Positions 18,254-26,906 of a stretch of 64,000 nt of DNA are shown here, piece after piece. Below the pieces are notes generated by a model. The model worked only from the letters and a program-made list of their open reading frames with translations. It was not told the origin of the DNA and did not search any database. The position numbers and the translations under genes were made by a program. This stretch comes from Bacteroidota bacterium (GTDB lineage Bacteria > Bacteroidota > Ignavibacteria > Palsa-1295): positions 1 to 64,000 of the forward strand of contig JAJPIO010000015.1 of NCBI GenBank assembly GCA_021324735.1, in the 5' to 3' direction. Position 1 is the first letter of the stretch; every line of letters starts with the position of its first letter.

Positions 18254-18565
18254 TTATGCGACGGCGTCGCTTTTATGCTTGCCTTTCTGCCGGTCGTCAA
18301 TGATCTGTCGCAGTTCGCGCGATGCCTTGAAGGTCGGCACAAAATGTTCGTCCAGTGCCACCGCTTCGCCGGTGCGAGGATTGCGAGCCATGCGCGGCAT
18401 ACGCTTCTTCGTTTTGAACGTCCCAAAACCACGGATCTCGATATGATCGCCATTAGCGAGAGCATCCGTAATGGTCTTGAAAAAACCGTCGACAAGGATC
18501 TCGGTTTCGAGTTTAGTTACACCGGTTGCGTTCGCAATACGATTTACGATGTCGGCTTTGGTCAT
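18254..18565 (-). CDS. HU/IHF-family DNA-binding protein
   Basis: A 103-residue nucleoid protein that bends DNA as a dimer. It shows the HU fold signature: MTKADIVNRIANATGV, DHIEIRGFGTFKTKKR and the DNA-arm RNPRTGEAVAL. The C-terminal tail (DDRQKGKHKSDAVA) is slightly longer than E. coli HU. I cannot tell HU from IHF by sequence alone. It precedes the zinc-ribbon TPR gene. Confidence 0.93.
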   Translation of the reverse strand: MTKADIVNRIANATGVTKLETEILVDGFFKTITDALANGDHIEIRGFGTFKTKKRMPRMARNPRTGEAVALDEHFVPTFKASRELRQIIDDRQKGKHKSDAVA

Positions 18566-18646
18566 GGGTCGCGCCGATTAGGGTTCGAACAAATGGATAG
18601 CGGATTACTACGCAGCCACGAAGACACCTCCCCGTGAGCATGGCTG

Positions 18647-19831
18647 CTATGGAGCATCGGTTGACATAGCGGCAGGGGACGTAACATCTTCGAGTAGAGA
18701 GAGCGTTCGCCTGACACACGACTCCCATGAGAACTTTTTTGCTCGTTCTTTACCATGCGAGATGAGCTCGCTGCGAAGCACGGGATCGGTCAGTAAGCGA
18801 CGCGTTGCAGCAACGATATCCTGGACATTCTCCGGATCGAAGAGAAGCCCCGCTTGGTCAACGATCTCCGGGAAAGAATGCACGTTCGCCGTCGCCACCG
18901 GGATACCGCTTGCCCATGCTTCAAAGATCGGATTTCCGAAGCTCTCGTAGATCGAGGGAAAAATAAATGCACTGGCGTGTGCATAGAGATATCGAAGATC
19001 GCGTTGGGGAAGACCACCAGTAAATACGACCAGATGATCGGTCCCAAGCTGTTTCGGGAGTGCGTGAAGCTCGTCGATGTATGATCGATCGATACCGGTA
19101 CCCATTCCGGCGAGGACCAGTTTTAAAGTTGGGAAGCCATTCTTCGCTAATTCGGCATGAGCTCGTATCAACTGGTCCTGTTTTTTATAGCGCCACAATG
19201 CCGAAACATAGAGTAAATATGAGCCGCTAACAAGTCCATTGCGTTCCAGCAGAGTGCGGCCTTCGGGTGCCAGACGGTTCGTTTCGCCATTGAATAAAGA
19301 AGTATCTACGCCATGCGGTATTACATGGATCTTATCAGCATCGATCTTCGCAAACTGGATAACGTCGCGTTTAATGCTTTCACTTGGCGTTATGATAGCC
19401 TTCGCTTTGCGGGCAGAGGGCTTCATGAGCAATCGCCGCATCCAGCGGCGTGAACCTCGGATGCCATATTCCGGTCCATAAAAATGTGCGGACGACCGAA
19501 TATTGACCACCGCCGGTACATCCGAACGCAGGCAAATAAAATTGCCCGGATAATACATCAGGTCGATCTTCTCACGCTTAAGATATTTCGGTAGCCGTAT
19601 CTGCTCCGCTAGGACCTTATGAATAGGTGTTCGTTTGGAGTTCGGGATCGTCAGAATTTTGAGAGTTGAGCTTTCCTGGAGGTTAAGAGCCTCAGCTTCT
19701 GACTCACTGACAAAAAGCACAAACTCATGCGGAGGATTTAGGCGCACGAGTTCGGCGAGGAAATGTATGATGTAATTCTTCCCGCCCGTATCTTCGGAAA
19801 GTCTTCCGATGGCTGCGATGCCTATTCTCAT
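18647..19831 (-). CDS. Glycosyltransferase family 4
   Basis: 394 residues, GT-B fold. The N-terminal half begins MRIGIAAIGRLSEDTGGKNY. The C-terminal nucleotide-sugar half contains PSIYESFGNPIFEAWASG, the E-x7-E retaining GT4 motif, and SFPEIVDQAGLLFDPEN. The sugar donor cannot be read. The start overlaps asnB by 4 bases, and together with the TPR glycosyltransferase upstream it forms a three-gene minus-strand cluster, probably for a surface glycan. Confidence 0.92.
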   Translation of the reverse strand: MRIGIAAIGRLSEDTGGKNYIIHFLAELVRLNPPHEFVLFVSESEAEALNLQESSTLKILTIPNSKRTPIHKVLAEQIRLPKYLKREKIDLMYYPGNFICLRSDVPAVVNIRSSAHFYGPEYGIRGSRRWMRRLLMKPSARKAKAIITPSESIKRDVIQFAKIDADKIHVIPHGVDTSLFNGETNRLAPEGRTLLERNGLVSGSYLLYVSALWRYKKQDQLIRAHAELAKNGFPTLKLVLAGMGTGIDRSYIDELHALPKQLGTDHLVVFTGGLPQRDLRYLYAHASAFIFPSIYESFGNPIFEAWASGIPVATANVHSFPEIVDQAGLLFDPENVQDIVAATRRLLTDPVLRSELISHGKERAKKFSWESCVRRTLSLLEDVTSPAAMSTDAP

Positions 19832-21693
19832 ACAGTGTGTGCAGTATGGGTCGTTTTCGCGCTCGCGAGTTTTGTAAGTTTGCTATACCATCCCTCAAGA
19901 GCAAGGATACTCCAGGGCTTGAGATAATGCGTGCGCCCGGCAACAAAGTCGGAATGGACACGCCTCACCGCATCTTCGCTTAAGTAGCCATCCTGAACGA
20001 TTTGAAGTTGTCCATCAACTAATTGATCCAGTACTGGCCGAAGAGAGCCATCGCGCAGCCATTCTGCCATCGGCAGTTCAAATCCGGTTTTCGGCTTATC
20101 GATCAACTCTTGTGGTAGGATATCTTTGACCGCATCGATCAGCAATTGCTTCGAATCTCCCTGCAGCTTCATAGAGAGCGGAAGCTGCCAGCAGAATTCC
20201 ATCAGTTCTTTATCCAACAGAGGTGCTCGTGCCTCAAGGCTTTGCGACATCGTCATCGAGTCGAGATCGCGCAATAGCATATCGGGCAAATAATGTTCAA
20301 TGTCCGATCGCAGCAGTGACAGCATTGGGTCGGAGTCGATTGCACCGGTCATCGCATAAGAATTAATCTCATATCCAGTTAACGCACTGATCTCATTCCT
20401 GCTAAAAAGTAGACGCGAACTGATCGGATCGAGTATACTCCTGATCGCCGACTTGAAGGGTGAATGCGCTCCGGCACTTAAGGATTCAGCGAGCGACGTT
20501 CGAAGACTCTGTGGCAACCCATCTATCGCATTGATAAGCCACGCTCGTTTTGCAAGCCAGCGATATTTTTTATATCCCAGAAACGACTCATCACCGCCAA
20601 CACCCGTGAGCACTACTTTTAACGAGCTATTTGCTTCGTGAGCGCTCCGAGCTACAAGGTAGCTATTTAGGCCATCGCCAGTAGGGGAATCTATGGCGTG
20701 AAAAAAATCTGGCAGCCAGCCAGCAACATTTTGCTCTGTTATAATTCTCTCGTGATGTCGTGTCCCAAATGCCTCTGCTCCGATCCGTGCCCAGGTGGTT
20801 TCACTTGCAATATTGGCGGAGTTAAATCCTATAGTGAAAGTCTCGATGGGATTTGTGCTTTCACGGCTTGCCAATCCTACGATCGCATTCGAATCGAGGC
20901 CGCCGGAAAGGAAAGCACCGACCGGTACATCACTGACAAGACGATCTTTGATCGATCGCTCCAGTAATCGGCGGATCTCTCTGGTTGCATCATCATACGA
21001 AATAGAAAGCGGGTTGTGTTTGGGGAGTCGATACCATCGCTCAACCGTTGGCTTTTCTCCAACTTGCAATCTCAGAATGCTGCCAGGTGCCAGCATTCTA
21101 ACGCCCTCGACTATCGAGCTTTCGTGTGGTACTTCATAGTAGCGCAAATAATTAGCGACTCCTTCTTCTGAAAGCTTCGGCTCTATGAAACCACTGGCGA
21201 TCAATGAGCGGAGTTCCGATGCAAAGATGAAGAGTCCACTCATCTCTGCATAGTATAGCGGCTTCTTGCCGATCGCATCGCGAGCGATGGTTAGCTCTTG
21301 GGAGCGTTCATTCCAAAGCGCGAATGTATAGAATCCGCGAAGTTCAGGAAGAATGGAAATTCCTCGTTGCTCTAGCAATGCAAGCAGCACGGCAGTGTCC
21401 GACGGCGGGACTCGGAGGTCATATTTTATTCTTAGCTCCTCATAATTATAGATCTCGCCGTTGAAGATAATGGCCGTACCATTCCCGAGCATCGGCTGAT
21501 GACCTTCCGGTGTAGGATCGATAATCGCCAGGCGTCGATGAGCGAGTGCGGAGTGGTGTGTTGGATCGGTGTAAAGTCCGCCATCATCGGGACCGCGGTG
21601 CAGCATGGCGTCGCTCATCGCATTCAGCCGAGCGATGGCTTCGTTGTGTATTGGGGAGCCGTTTAAAGAAACAAGGCCGGCAATGCCGCACAT
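19828..21693 (-). CDS. asnB: Asparagine synthase (glutamine-hydrolysing) / AsnB-type amidotransferase
   Basis: 621 residues from ATG 21693, which places the glutaminase nucleophile Cys directly after Met (MCGIAGLVSLNG); a longer frame upstream would bury it, so I rejected that start. The class II glutaminase domain contains HRGPDDGG and FNGEIYNYEEL. The synthase domain has the PP-loop AFLSGGLDSNAIVG and GVGGDESFLGYKKY. Being sandwiched between glycosyltransferases suggests it aminates a polysaccharide or sugar rather than making free asparagine; that is inference. Confidence 0.9.
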   Translation of the reverse strand: MCGIAGLVSLNGSPIHNEAIARLNAMSDAMLHRGPDDGGLYTDPTHHSALAHRRLAIIDPTPEGHQPMLGNGTAIIFNGEIYNYEELRIKYDLRVPPSDTAVLLALLEQRGISILPELRGFYTFALWNERSQELTIARDAIGKKPLYYAEMSGLFIFASELRSLIASGFIEPKLSEEGVANYLRYYEVPHESSIVEGVRMLAPGSILRLQVGEKPTVERWYRLPKHNPLSISYDDATREIRRLLERSIKDRLVSDVPVGAFLSGGLDSNAIVGLASRESTNPIETFTIGFNSANIASETTWARIGAEAFGTRHHERIITEQNVAGWLPDFFHAIDSPTGDGLNSYLVARSAHEANSSLKVVLTGVGGDESFLGYKKYRWLAKRAWLINAIDGLPQSLRTSLAESLSAGAHSPFKSAIRSILDPISSRLLFSRNEISALTGYEINSYAMTGAIDSDPMLSLLRSDIEHYLPDMLLRDLDSMTMSQSLEARAPLLDKELMEFCWQLPLSMKLQGDSKQLLIDAVKDILPQELIDKPKTGFELPMAEWLRDGSLRPVLDQLVDGQLQIVQDGYLSEDAVRRVHSDFVAGRTHYLKPWSILALEGWYSKLTKLASAKTTHTAHTV

Positions 21694-21707
21694 GCAGTCA
21701 ACAGGTA

Positions 21708-23267
21708 TTACTCGAGGGCAAGCGTTTCCGTCACTTCCTGGATCACATCGTACCACTCGCCCGGCTTCTTCTGCCAAAAGAGTGACATAGAAGGATACCA
21801 CTTCGTTCGCTCATCGCCAATGACCCAGCGCCAATCGGGGGTATAAAAGAGTAACGTCCAGACTCGTTTGCCGAGCGCACCGGCCAAATGAACGAGCGAT
21901 GTATCGACAGAGATCACGAGATCGAGATTGGTAACGATCGCAGCGGTAATGGCAAAGTCCGTCAGGGAATCGCCGAGATCAATAATATCGGGATCTTCCG
22001 GTTTTCCACCTGGCTGTAAACTGAAGAACTGGAATCGGTCCTTATTTTCAGTAATGAGAGGAGAGAATGCCTCCCAGAACATCGAGCGATTGCGGTCACC
22101 AGGATGTGACGGATTGCCATACCACGCAATTCCTATCCGTTTCTTTCTTCTGTTCTCCGGAAGTGTCAGCGTTTTAAGCTTTCCTCGCCAATCTTCGATC
22201 TCACGTCCTCTGGGCCGAACGTATGGTTTTATTGCCGGCATCGATTCATAGGTAATGCCTAAAATTCTCGCCAGGCTGATCATTGGAACATGCAGATCGA
22301 ACGTCGGAGGCGTTGCACCGGCGCGGATAAATTTTACATTCGGTAAACTAAAGGATGCCGTAAGCAGGCGATATAATTGGGGCTGGACCTCGACAACAAT
22401 TTCACAGTCTTGCTTTGCAAGGTCGTGAATATATCTAACAAACTGGATCGTATCTCCAAGTCCTTGTTCGTGCCATACCAATATCGTTTCACCACGGAGC
22501 GTGTTACCTCTCCACAGTGGTCGACCAAAATATTTACGAGGCGGCACCCATTCTGGCGTTTTCCATCGCCACTCATATTCTTCCAGGCCTTCTTTCAATC
22601 GCCCTTGACACATCTTGAGGCAGGCCAGGTTATAGCGCACTCCTGCCGTGGAGTCGGGCGCGATCGCTATCGCTTTATTAAACGTATCTTCGGCTTCAGG
22701 GAAGCGATGCGAGAAATAAAGAGAAGCCCCCTTATTGGAAATTGTCTCGATATAATCCGGCTTTAACGCTATTGCCCGATCGAATGCGTCGCAAGCTTCT
22801 TCATATCGATAAAGTTGGTGCAGGACGAGCCCGAGATTGTTGAACGTATCCGCAGAGTTCGGATCGATCTCTGCCGCCTGGCGAAGCGGTGCTTCGGCTT
22901 CAGCGTATCGCTTTTGAACGAGCAACATGCGGCCGAGATTGTAATACGCCTCCCAATTATTTTTGTTTAGTTCGATCGCCCGTTCGAACGAAGAATGCGC
23001 TTCATCGAACCGGGCAAGCTCTGCTAACGCCAGTGCACGATTGTTCCACAGCCCAACAACATCGTTATCGATCGCAAGAGCTTTTTCGATCCACACCAGC
23101 GCCAGCGATGGGTCGCGCTGTTCGAGTGCGATGACAGACAAACGATGATAGGGAGCGATCTCGTGTGGCCACTGAGCGATAATGCTCGAATAAGAGCGCA
23201 ACGCATGGTCCATTTTGCCCATGCGTTCGTAGGCCATACCGATTTCGAACAACTCCTGAGCGGTCAT
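21708..23267 (-). CDS. TPR protein with GT9-like glycosyltransferase domain
   Basis: 519 residues. The first ~225 are about six TPR repeats (WNNRALALAELARFDEAHSS, AYYNLGRMLLVQKRYAEAEA). The rest is a GT-B domain like heptosyltransferases: VWHEQGLGDTIQFVRYIHDL, RIGIAWYGNPSHPGDRNRSM and DLVISVDTSLVHLAGALGK. TPR-GT fusions often act on protein or envelope acceptors. It is first in the minus-strand cluster with asnB (14 bases apart) and the GT4 gene. Confidence 0.88.
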   Translation of the reverse strand: MTAQELFEIGMAYERMGKMDHALRSYSSIIAQWPHEIAPYHRLSVIALEQRDPSLALVWIEKALAIDNDVVGLWNNRALALAELARFDEAHSSFERAIELNKNNWEAYYNLGRMLLVQKRYAEAEAPLRQAAEIDPNSADTFNNLGLVLHQLYRYEEACDAFDRAIALKPDYIETISNKGASLYFSHRFPEAEDTFNKAIAIAPDSTAGVRYNLACLKMCQGRLKEGLEEYEWRWKTPEWVPPRKYFGRPLWRGNTLRGETILVWHEQGLGDTIQFVRYIHDLAKQDCEIVVEVQPQLYRLLTASFSLPNVKFIRAGATPPTFDLHVPMISLARILGITYESMPAIKPYVRPRGREIEDWRGKLKTLTLPENRRKKRIGIAWYGNPSHPGDRNRSMFWEAFSPLITENKDRFQFFSLQPGGKPEDPDIIDLGDSLTDFAITAAIVTNLDLVISVDTSLVHLAGALGKRVWTLLFYTPDWRWVIGDERTKWYPSMSLFWQKKPGEWYDVIQEVTETLALE

Positions 23268-23354
23268 TTATATCCGCGAGATTAAGTATTGAGAGCTTGC
23301 TATAAAGGGGCAGCCAAATCGCTATGTAATAGCCGAAGAGCTACATCATGAACG

Positions 23355-23390
23355 CTGAAAAAATTTCAGACCGTTCGGAAATTTTTTCCG
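23355..23390. promoter_or_regulatory. Pair of palindromic operator-like sites
   Basis: Two 15-bp palindromes of one pattern, CNGAAA-N3-TTTCNG: CTGAAAAAATTTCAG (23355-23369) and CGGAAATTTTTTCCG (23376-23390). Their centres are 21 bp apart, two helical turns. They lie in the divergent intergenic region, 88 bp from the TPR-GT start and 143 bp from hsp20. No known regulator is assigned. Confidence 0.5.
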
Positions 23391-23532
23391 CCCGCTGGTC
23401 AAAATGACAGGCGCAGCCTGAAGCGATCGTTGAAATTTTGCGGCCTAAAAGGCTGGCACATAAATTAAAAGAAGTTGAGGTGATTACAGACGATCACAGA
23501 CTCATCAACGGAATTTTGAAAGGAAGGATACT

Positions 23533-24075
23533 ATGTCAATTATCAGATGGGAACCACAGCGAGAACTCGAACGGGTTGGCCGGAGCATGCGGCGCCTCTT
23601 CGAGGACTTCGATAATAATTTCCTAACTTCTTCCCCGGTTACCGGCCAACGCTCGTTTGCGCCGATGGTCGATATTAACGAAGATAAGGAGAACCTCTAT
23701 TTCATTGCCGAGTTACCCGGTATGAAATCAGAGGACGTGAAGGTAACCGTCAGCGAAGGCGTCCTGACGATCCGGGGTGAAAAGAAACGGGAGACAGAAC
23801 ATCAGGACCGCAACTTCTATCGGATGGAGCGCTCGTATGGTCAGTTCGTTCGCCAGTTCTCGCTTCCGGAGGATGTAAAGGACGAGGACATTCAAGCGAA
23901 CTTCAAGGACGGCCTTCTCGAGATCGTTGTGCCGAAAGCCGAGCCCTCTAAGCCGAAAGAACGGGAAATTACGATAGGCTCGACCAATGGCAACCAAGTG
24001 CTCACAAACGGTCATAAGACCAACGGTCAAAAAGCTACAGATGGTCAGCCGATGAATGTGAAAGTCAACGGATAA
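23533..24075 (+). CDS. Small heat shock protein, Hsp20/alpha-crystallin family
   Basis: A 180-residue ATP-independent chaperone that holds unfolding proteins. An N-terminal Arg-rich arm precedes the alpha-crystallin domain (FAPMVDINEDKENLYFIAEL through FKDGLLEIVVPKAE). An I-x-I motif (EITI) for oligomer packing follows, then an unusual Asn/Gly/Lys-rich tail (TNGHKTNGQKATDGQ). The ribosome binding site AAAGGAAGG is strong, and a terminator follows at 24096. Paired palindromes upstream may regulate it. Confidence 0.94.
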   Translation: MSIIRWEPQRELERVGRSMRRLFEDFDNNFLTSSPVTGQRSFAPMVDINEDKENLYFIAELPGMKSEDVKVTVSEGVLTIRGEKKRETEHQDRNFYRMERSYGQFVRQFSLPEDVKDEDIQANFKDGLLEIVVPKAEPSKPKEREITIGSTNGNQVLTNGHKTNGQKATDGQPMNVKVNG

Positions 24076-24095
24076 CCGTTCGCCAATTGTATTGT

Positions 24096-24122
24096 AAAAG
24101 GGCAGGAGATCTGCCCTTTTTT
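24096..24122 (+). terminator. Rho-independent terminator of hsp20
   Basis: Stem AAAAGGGCAG (24096-24105), 5-base loop, CTGCCCTTTT (24111-24120), then more T. It is 20 bases after the stop codon. Confidence 0.9.
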
Positions 24123-24194
24123 ATTATCCTTTGCGACTTCGCAATAATGAGAAATTTGAAACCATTTGAGGCGTAGTGTGCTTGTGTGCCGCGC

Positions 24195-25148
24195 ATGGCA
24201 CGGCTCACGCATACAATCTATCCGCTCGCAACAGGATTTCATGGTCCAATCCGTCCTGAACCGAACAAAGAGTTAGTCTCCAAGTACGGCTACGAGCACT
24301 TTACCGCATATAAAAATTCACCTGATAATTCAGACGAAACCCTGCACGAGATCGCGCAGGAAATTCGTCGTGATATTATCCGCGCGCTCGTAGAAGCGAA
24401 GAGCGGACACTCCGGTGGCCCCCTTGGCTCTGCCGACATTTTCGCCACGCTCTATTTCGGTGGCGTAATGCGGTACGATGCTAAGAATCCCTGGTCGCCG
24501 GATCGCGACCGCTTTGTGCTTTCGGCGGGACATATGTGTCCGGTGCTCTATGCTACGTTGGCGAATGCCGGCTTCTTCCCGAAGGCCGAGCTTCTGACGC
24601 TCCGAAAGTTCAACTCGCGTCTTCAGGGGCATCCGGGACGGGACATGGGGCTTCCGGGAATCGAGAGCTCTACCGGTTCACTCGGTCAGGGACTCGGAAT
24701 TGCCGTAGGTATGGCGCTCTCCGATAAACGTGTCGATAAGAATGATCGCCGTGTTTATGCGCTGACCGGTGATGGTGAGATCTCCGAAGGCGAGATCTGG
24801 GAGGCTGCTCTCATTGCTGCTCACTGGGATCTCGATAATCTGACGGTTATCGTCGACCGCAATAACTGCCAGATCGATGGCCGGACGGAAGACGTGATGA
24901 AGCTGAATCCGGTTGGCGATAAATTCCGCGCGTTCAACTTTCACGTGATCGAGTGCAATGGCAATAATATCAGTGAATTACGGGCTGCATTTAAGGAAGC
25001 GCAGAGCATCAAGGGCCGCCCGACCTGCATCGTTGCAGAAACATTCATGGGTCACGGAGTGAGCTTCATGGAAGATGACTACCGCTGGCACGGCAAACCT
25101 CCGACATCCGAACAAGCCGAACAAGCACTCTCTGAATTGGTAGGATAA
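24195..25148 (+). CDS. Transketolase, N-terminal (TPP-binding) subunit
   Basis: First half of a split transketolase. It binds thiamine pyrophosphate and moves two-carbon units in the pentose phosphate pathway. The TPP motif is GDGEISEGEIWEAALIAAHW ending in DRNNCQIDG; EAKSGHSGGPLGSADIFATL and GSLGQGLGIAVGMA are also typical. From ATG 24195 it is 317 residues; a GTG at 24186 is an alternative. About 45 residues precede the usual core, so the true start could be further in. The C-terminal subunit follows 13 bases later. Confidence 0.9.
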   Translation: MARLTHTIYPLATGFHGPIRPEPNKELVSKYGYEHFTAYKNSPDNSDETLHEIAQEIRRDIIRALVEAKSGHSGGPLGSADIFATLYFGGVMRYDAKNPWSPDRDRFVLSAGHMCPVLYATLANAGFFPKAELLTLRKFNSRLQGHPGRDMGLPGIESSTGSLGQGLGIAVGMALSDKRVDKNDRRVYALTGDGEISEGEIWEAALIAAHWDLDNLTVIVDRNNCQIDGRTEDVMKLNPVGDKFRAFNFHVIECNGNNISELRAAFKEAQSIKGRPTCIVAETFMGHGVSFMEDDYRWHGKPPTSEQAEQALSELVG

Positions 25149-25161
25149 GATTTTAAGAAAC

Positions 25162-26178
25162 ATGGCTGTAGCAGAAGTCCTCAATCGATCGATTAGTCAA
25201 ACATTGTCTACCAACGGCTCCGCACCACGCTTCGAAATGAATGGCAAAAAGGCCACTCGTTTCGGCTTTGGTGAAGGCCTTGTCGTGCTCGGTGAGAAGT
25301 ACGATAACGTCGTCGTGCTCGGCGGCGATATCACTGGCTCGGTGATGACCTCCTACTTCAAGGACAAATTTCCGGAGCGCTTCTTTTCGATGGGTATTAC
25401 CGAAGCGACTGCCACGCTGGTTGCTTCCGGACTCGCACTCAGCGGCATGATCCCGTTCTTTGCCACCTACGGAGCATTCGCATCCTGCCGTAATACGGAC
25501 ATGATCCGTATCTCACTGGCATACAACGACGCGAACGTGAAGATCGGTGGGGGACACGCCGGTATTTCGGTCGGTGAGGATGGTGCCACGCACCAGGCAT
25601 TGGAAGAGATGGCGATCATTCGCGTGATGCCGAACATGACGCTCGTCGTACCGTGCGATTTCCTCGAAGCCAAGAAGGCAACTATCGCTATTGGCGAGCA
25701 CTACGGTCCGTGCTACATTCGCTTTGGCCGCTCCGATGTACCCAGCTTTACCCGCGAGGACACTCCGTTCGAGATCGGTAAGGCGCAGACCTTCAAAGAT
25801 GGTAACGATGTCGCGATCATCGCCTGCGGGCCGATGGTATGGGAAGCGCTCGTTGCCGCGTATGAACTCGAAGCCGAAGGCGTGAGCGCGCGTGTCATCA
25901 ATATGGCCACCATTAAGCCGATCGACCGCCTTGCTATCGTACGTGCGGCGGGTGAGTGCAAAGCCATCGTCACGGCCGAAGAGCACCAGGTCACTGCCGG
26001 ATTAGGCGGCGCCGTCTCCGAAGTCCTTGCCCAGGAATTGCCGACGCCGATTGAGTTTGTCGGCGTAAAAGATACGTTCGGCGGCTCCGGCAAGCCCGAC
26101 GAGCTGATGAAATATTTCGGCCTTACAAGCGCCGATATAAAGTCAGCGGTTCAGAAGGTCCTCAAGCGGAAGCAGTAA
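25162..26178 (+). CDS. Transketolase, C-terminal subunit
   Basis: 338 residues covering the pyrimidine-binding and C-terminal domains of transketolase, expected to form an alpha2-beta2 enzyme with the upstream subunit. Visible features: RFFSMGITEATATLVASGLA with the Glu that activates TPP, PFFATYGAFASCRNTDMIR, GGGHAGISVGEDGATHQALE and ITAEEHQ-type segment VTAEEHQVTAGLGGAVSE. It is followed by a hairpin and a field of dispersed repeats. Confidence 0.93.
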   Translation: MAVAEVLNRSISQTLSTNGSAPRFEMNGKKATRFGFGEGLVVLGEKYDNVVVLGGDITGSVMTSYFKDKFPERFFSMGITEATATLVASGLALSGMIPFFATYGAFASCRNTDMIRISLAYNDANVKIGGGHAGISVGEDGATHQALEEMAIIRVMPNMTLVVPCDFLEAKKATIAIGEHYGPCYIRFGRSDVPSFTREDTPFEIGKAQTFKDGNDVAIIACGPMVWEALVAAYELEAEGVSARVINMATIKPIDRLAIVRAAGECKAIVTAEEHQVTAGLGGAVSEVLAQELPTPIEFVGVKDTFGGSGKPDELMKYFGLTSADIKSAVQKVLKRKQ

Positions 26179-26212
26179 CACTCCAAAGTGCCGGAGGCAC
26201 AAAAGGAATTAG

Positions 26213-26266
26213 CCCCGGTCGCAAGACCGGGGAAAGGGGTGGAGCGAAAGCGCAACCCCTGGAATG
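26213..26266. repeat. Two hairpins of a dispersed intergenic element
   Basis: CCCCGGTC-GCAA-GACCGGGG (26213-26232) is followed immediately by AGGGGTtGcG-type palindrome arms (GGGGT at 26236 with ACCCC near 26255). No T-run follows, so it is more REP-like than a canonical terminator, though it could end the transketolase transcript. Confidence 0.55.
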
Positions 26267-26314
26267 GGTTTGTTTATTTTTCCCAAAGCCCGAACGGGTG
26301 ACACAATACAACAC

Positions 26315-26561
26315 GCTCCTACGGAGCGATATATTTGTAGCCGCCGGTTAGTTGATAATTTCCTCCAAACCCCGGCTCCGTAGGAGCCCAATCGTTGTAG
26401 CCCCCGAATTTATTCGGGGTAGAAAATCGAGAAATCATCGAGCTCTGTAGGAGCAGTATATTTGTAGCCGCCGGTTTCAACCGGCGGTTAGTTGATAATT
26501 TCCTCCAAACCCTCGGCTCCGTAGGAGCCCAATAGTTGTAGCCCCCGATTTCAATCGGGGG
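26315..26561. repeat. Tandem pair of ~110-bp palindrome-rich REP-like units
   Basis: Unit 1 (26315-26420) and unit 2 (26440-26561) share the order CTCC-TAGGAGC-type palindrome, ATATTTGTAGCCGCCGGTT, AGTTGATAATTTCCTCCAAA, GGCTCCGTAGGAGCCCAAT, GTTGTAGCCCCCGA and a CCCCGA/TCGGGG hairpin. Unit 1 lacks about 13 bases (one arm of the CCGCCGG/CCGGCGG hairpin) that unit 2 keeps. Further single GCTCC-TAGGAGC-type palindromes sit at 26587-26602 and 26642-26656. This is intergenic sequence, not coding. Confidence 0.8.
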
Positions 26562-26805
26562 TTGAGGAGATGATCGATTTTTTCGCGCTCCGTTAGGAGC
26601 GCAACATGATTCGAATTATCGAACAACCCGGATAATATGCCACTCCTACGGAGCGCTGTTCTCGCCAACTGCGCTACCAGCAGCAGCGGGGCAGAGGCGC
26701 CGCCGAGGGTGAGGGCGGCCCTCCGCGGGACTACTACAGACCTACTCTAAAAATTGCCCGAACTCCCGAATTTGCCGCGCGGTTTGCAAAGTGTGTTCGT
26801 TCAAT

Positions 26806-26830
26806 AATGAGCAATCCGTGGTTGCTCATT
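26806..26830. promoter_or_regulatory. 9-bp perfect inverted repeat upstream of the OLD gene
   Basis: AATGAGCAA (26806-26814) and TTGCTCATT (26822-26830) around a 7-base centre, 76 bases before the nuclease start. It could be an operator or an RNA hairpin. The rest of 26660-26800 is GC-rich with nothing else recognised. Confidence 0.4.
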
Positions 26831-26906
26831 TCACTCTTCGACCCTGAGATCGAGTTCGTCCCACGAAACTTGACACTCTCCGCCGAATACATTTTTGAGG
26901 TGCAGG

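Noticed and set aside
18566-18646. tRNA suggested by a GTTCGAACC T-loop-like string before the HU gene
   Set aside because: No matching acceptor or anticodon stems could be built around it.
21694-21801. Longer N-terminus of asnB
   Set aside because: It would add 36 residues in front of the catalytic Cys, which must become N-terminal, and overlaps the upstream gene.
23454-23470. Sigma-54 promoter before hsp20 (TGGCAC)
   Set aside because: The -24-like TGGCAC is present, but the -12 GC element is missing at the required distance.
26315-26561. CRISPR array
   Set aside because: Units are ~110 bp, only two, palindromic throughout and without unique spacers of constant size; no cas genes.
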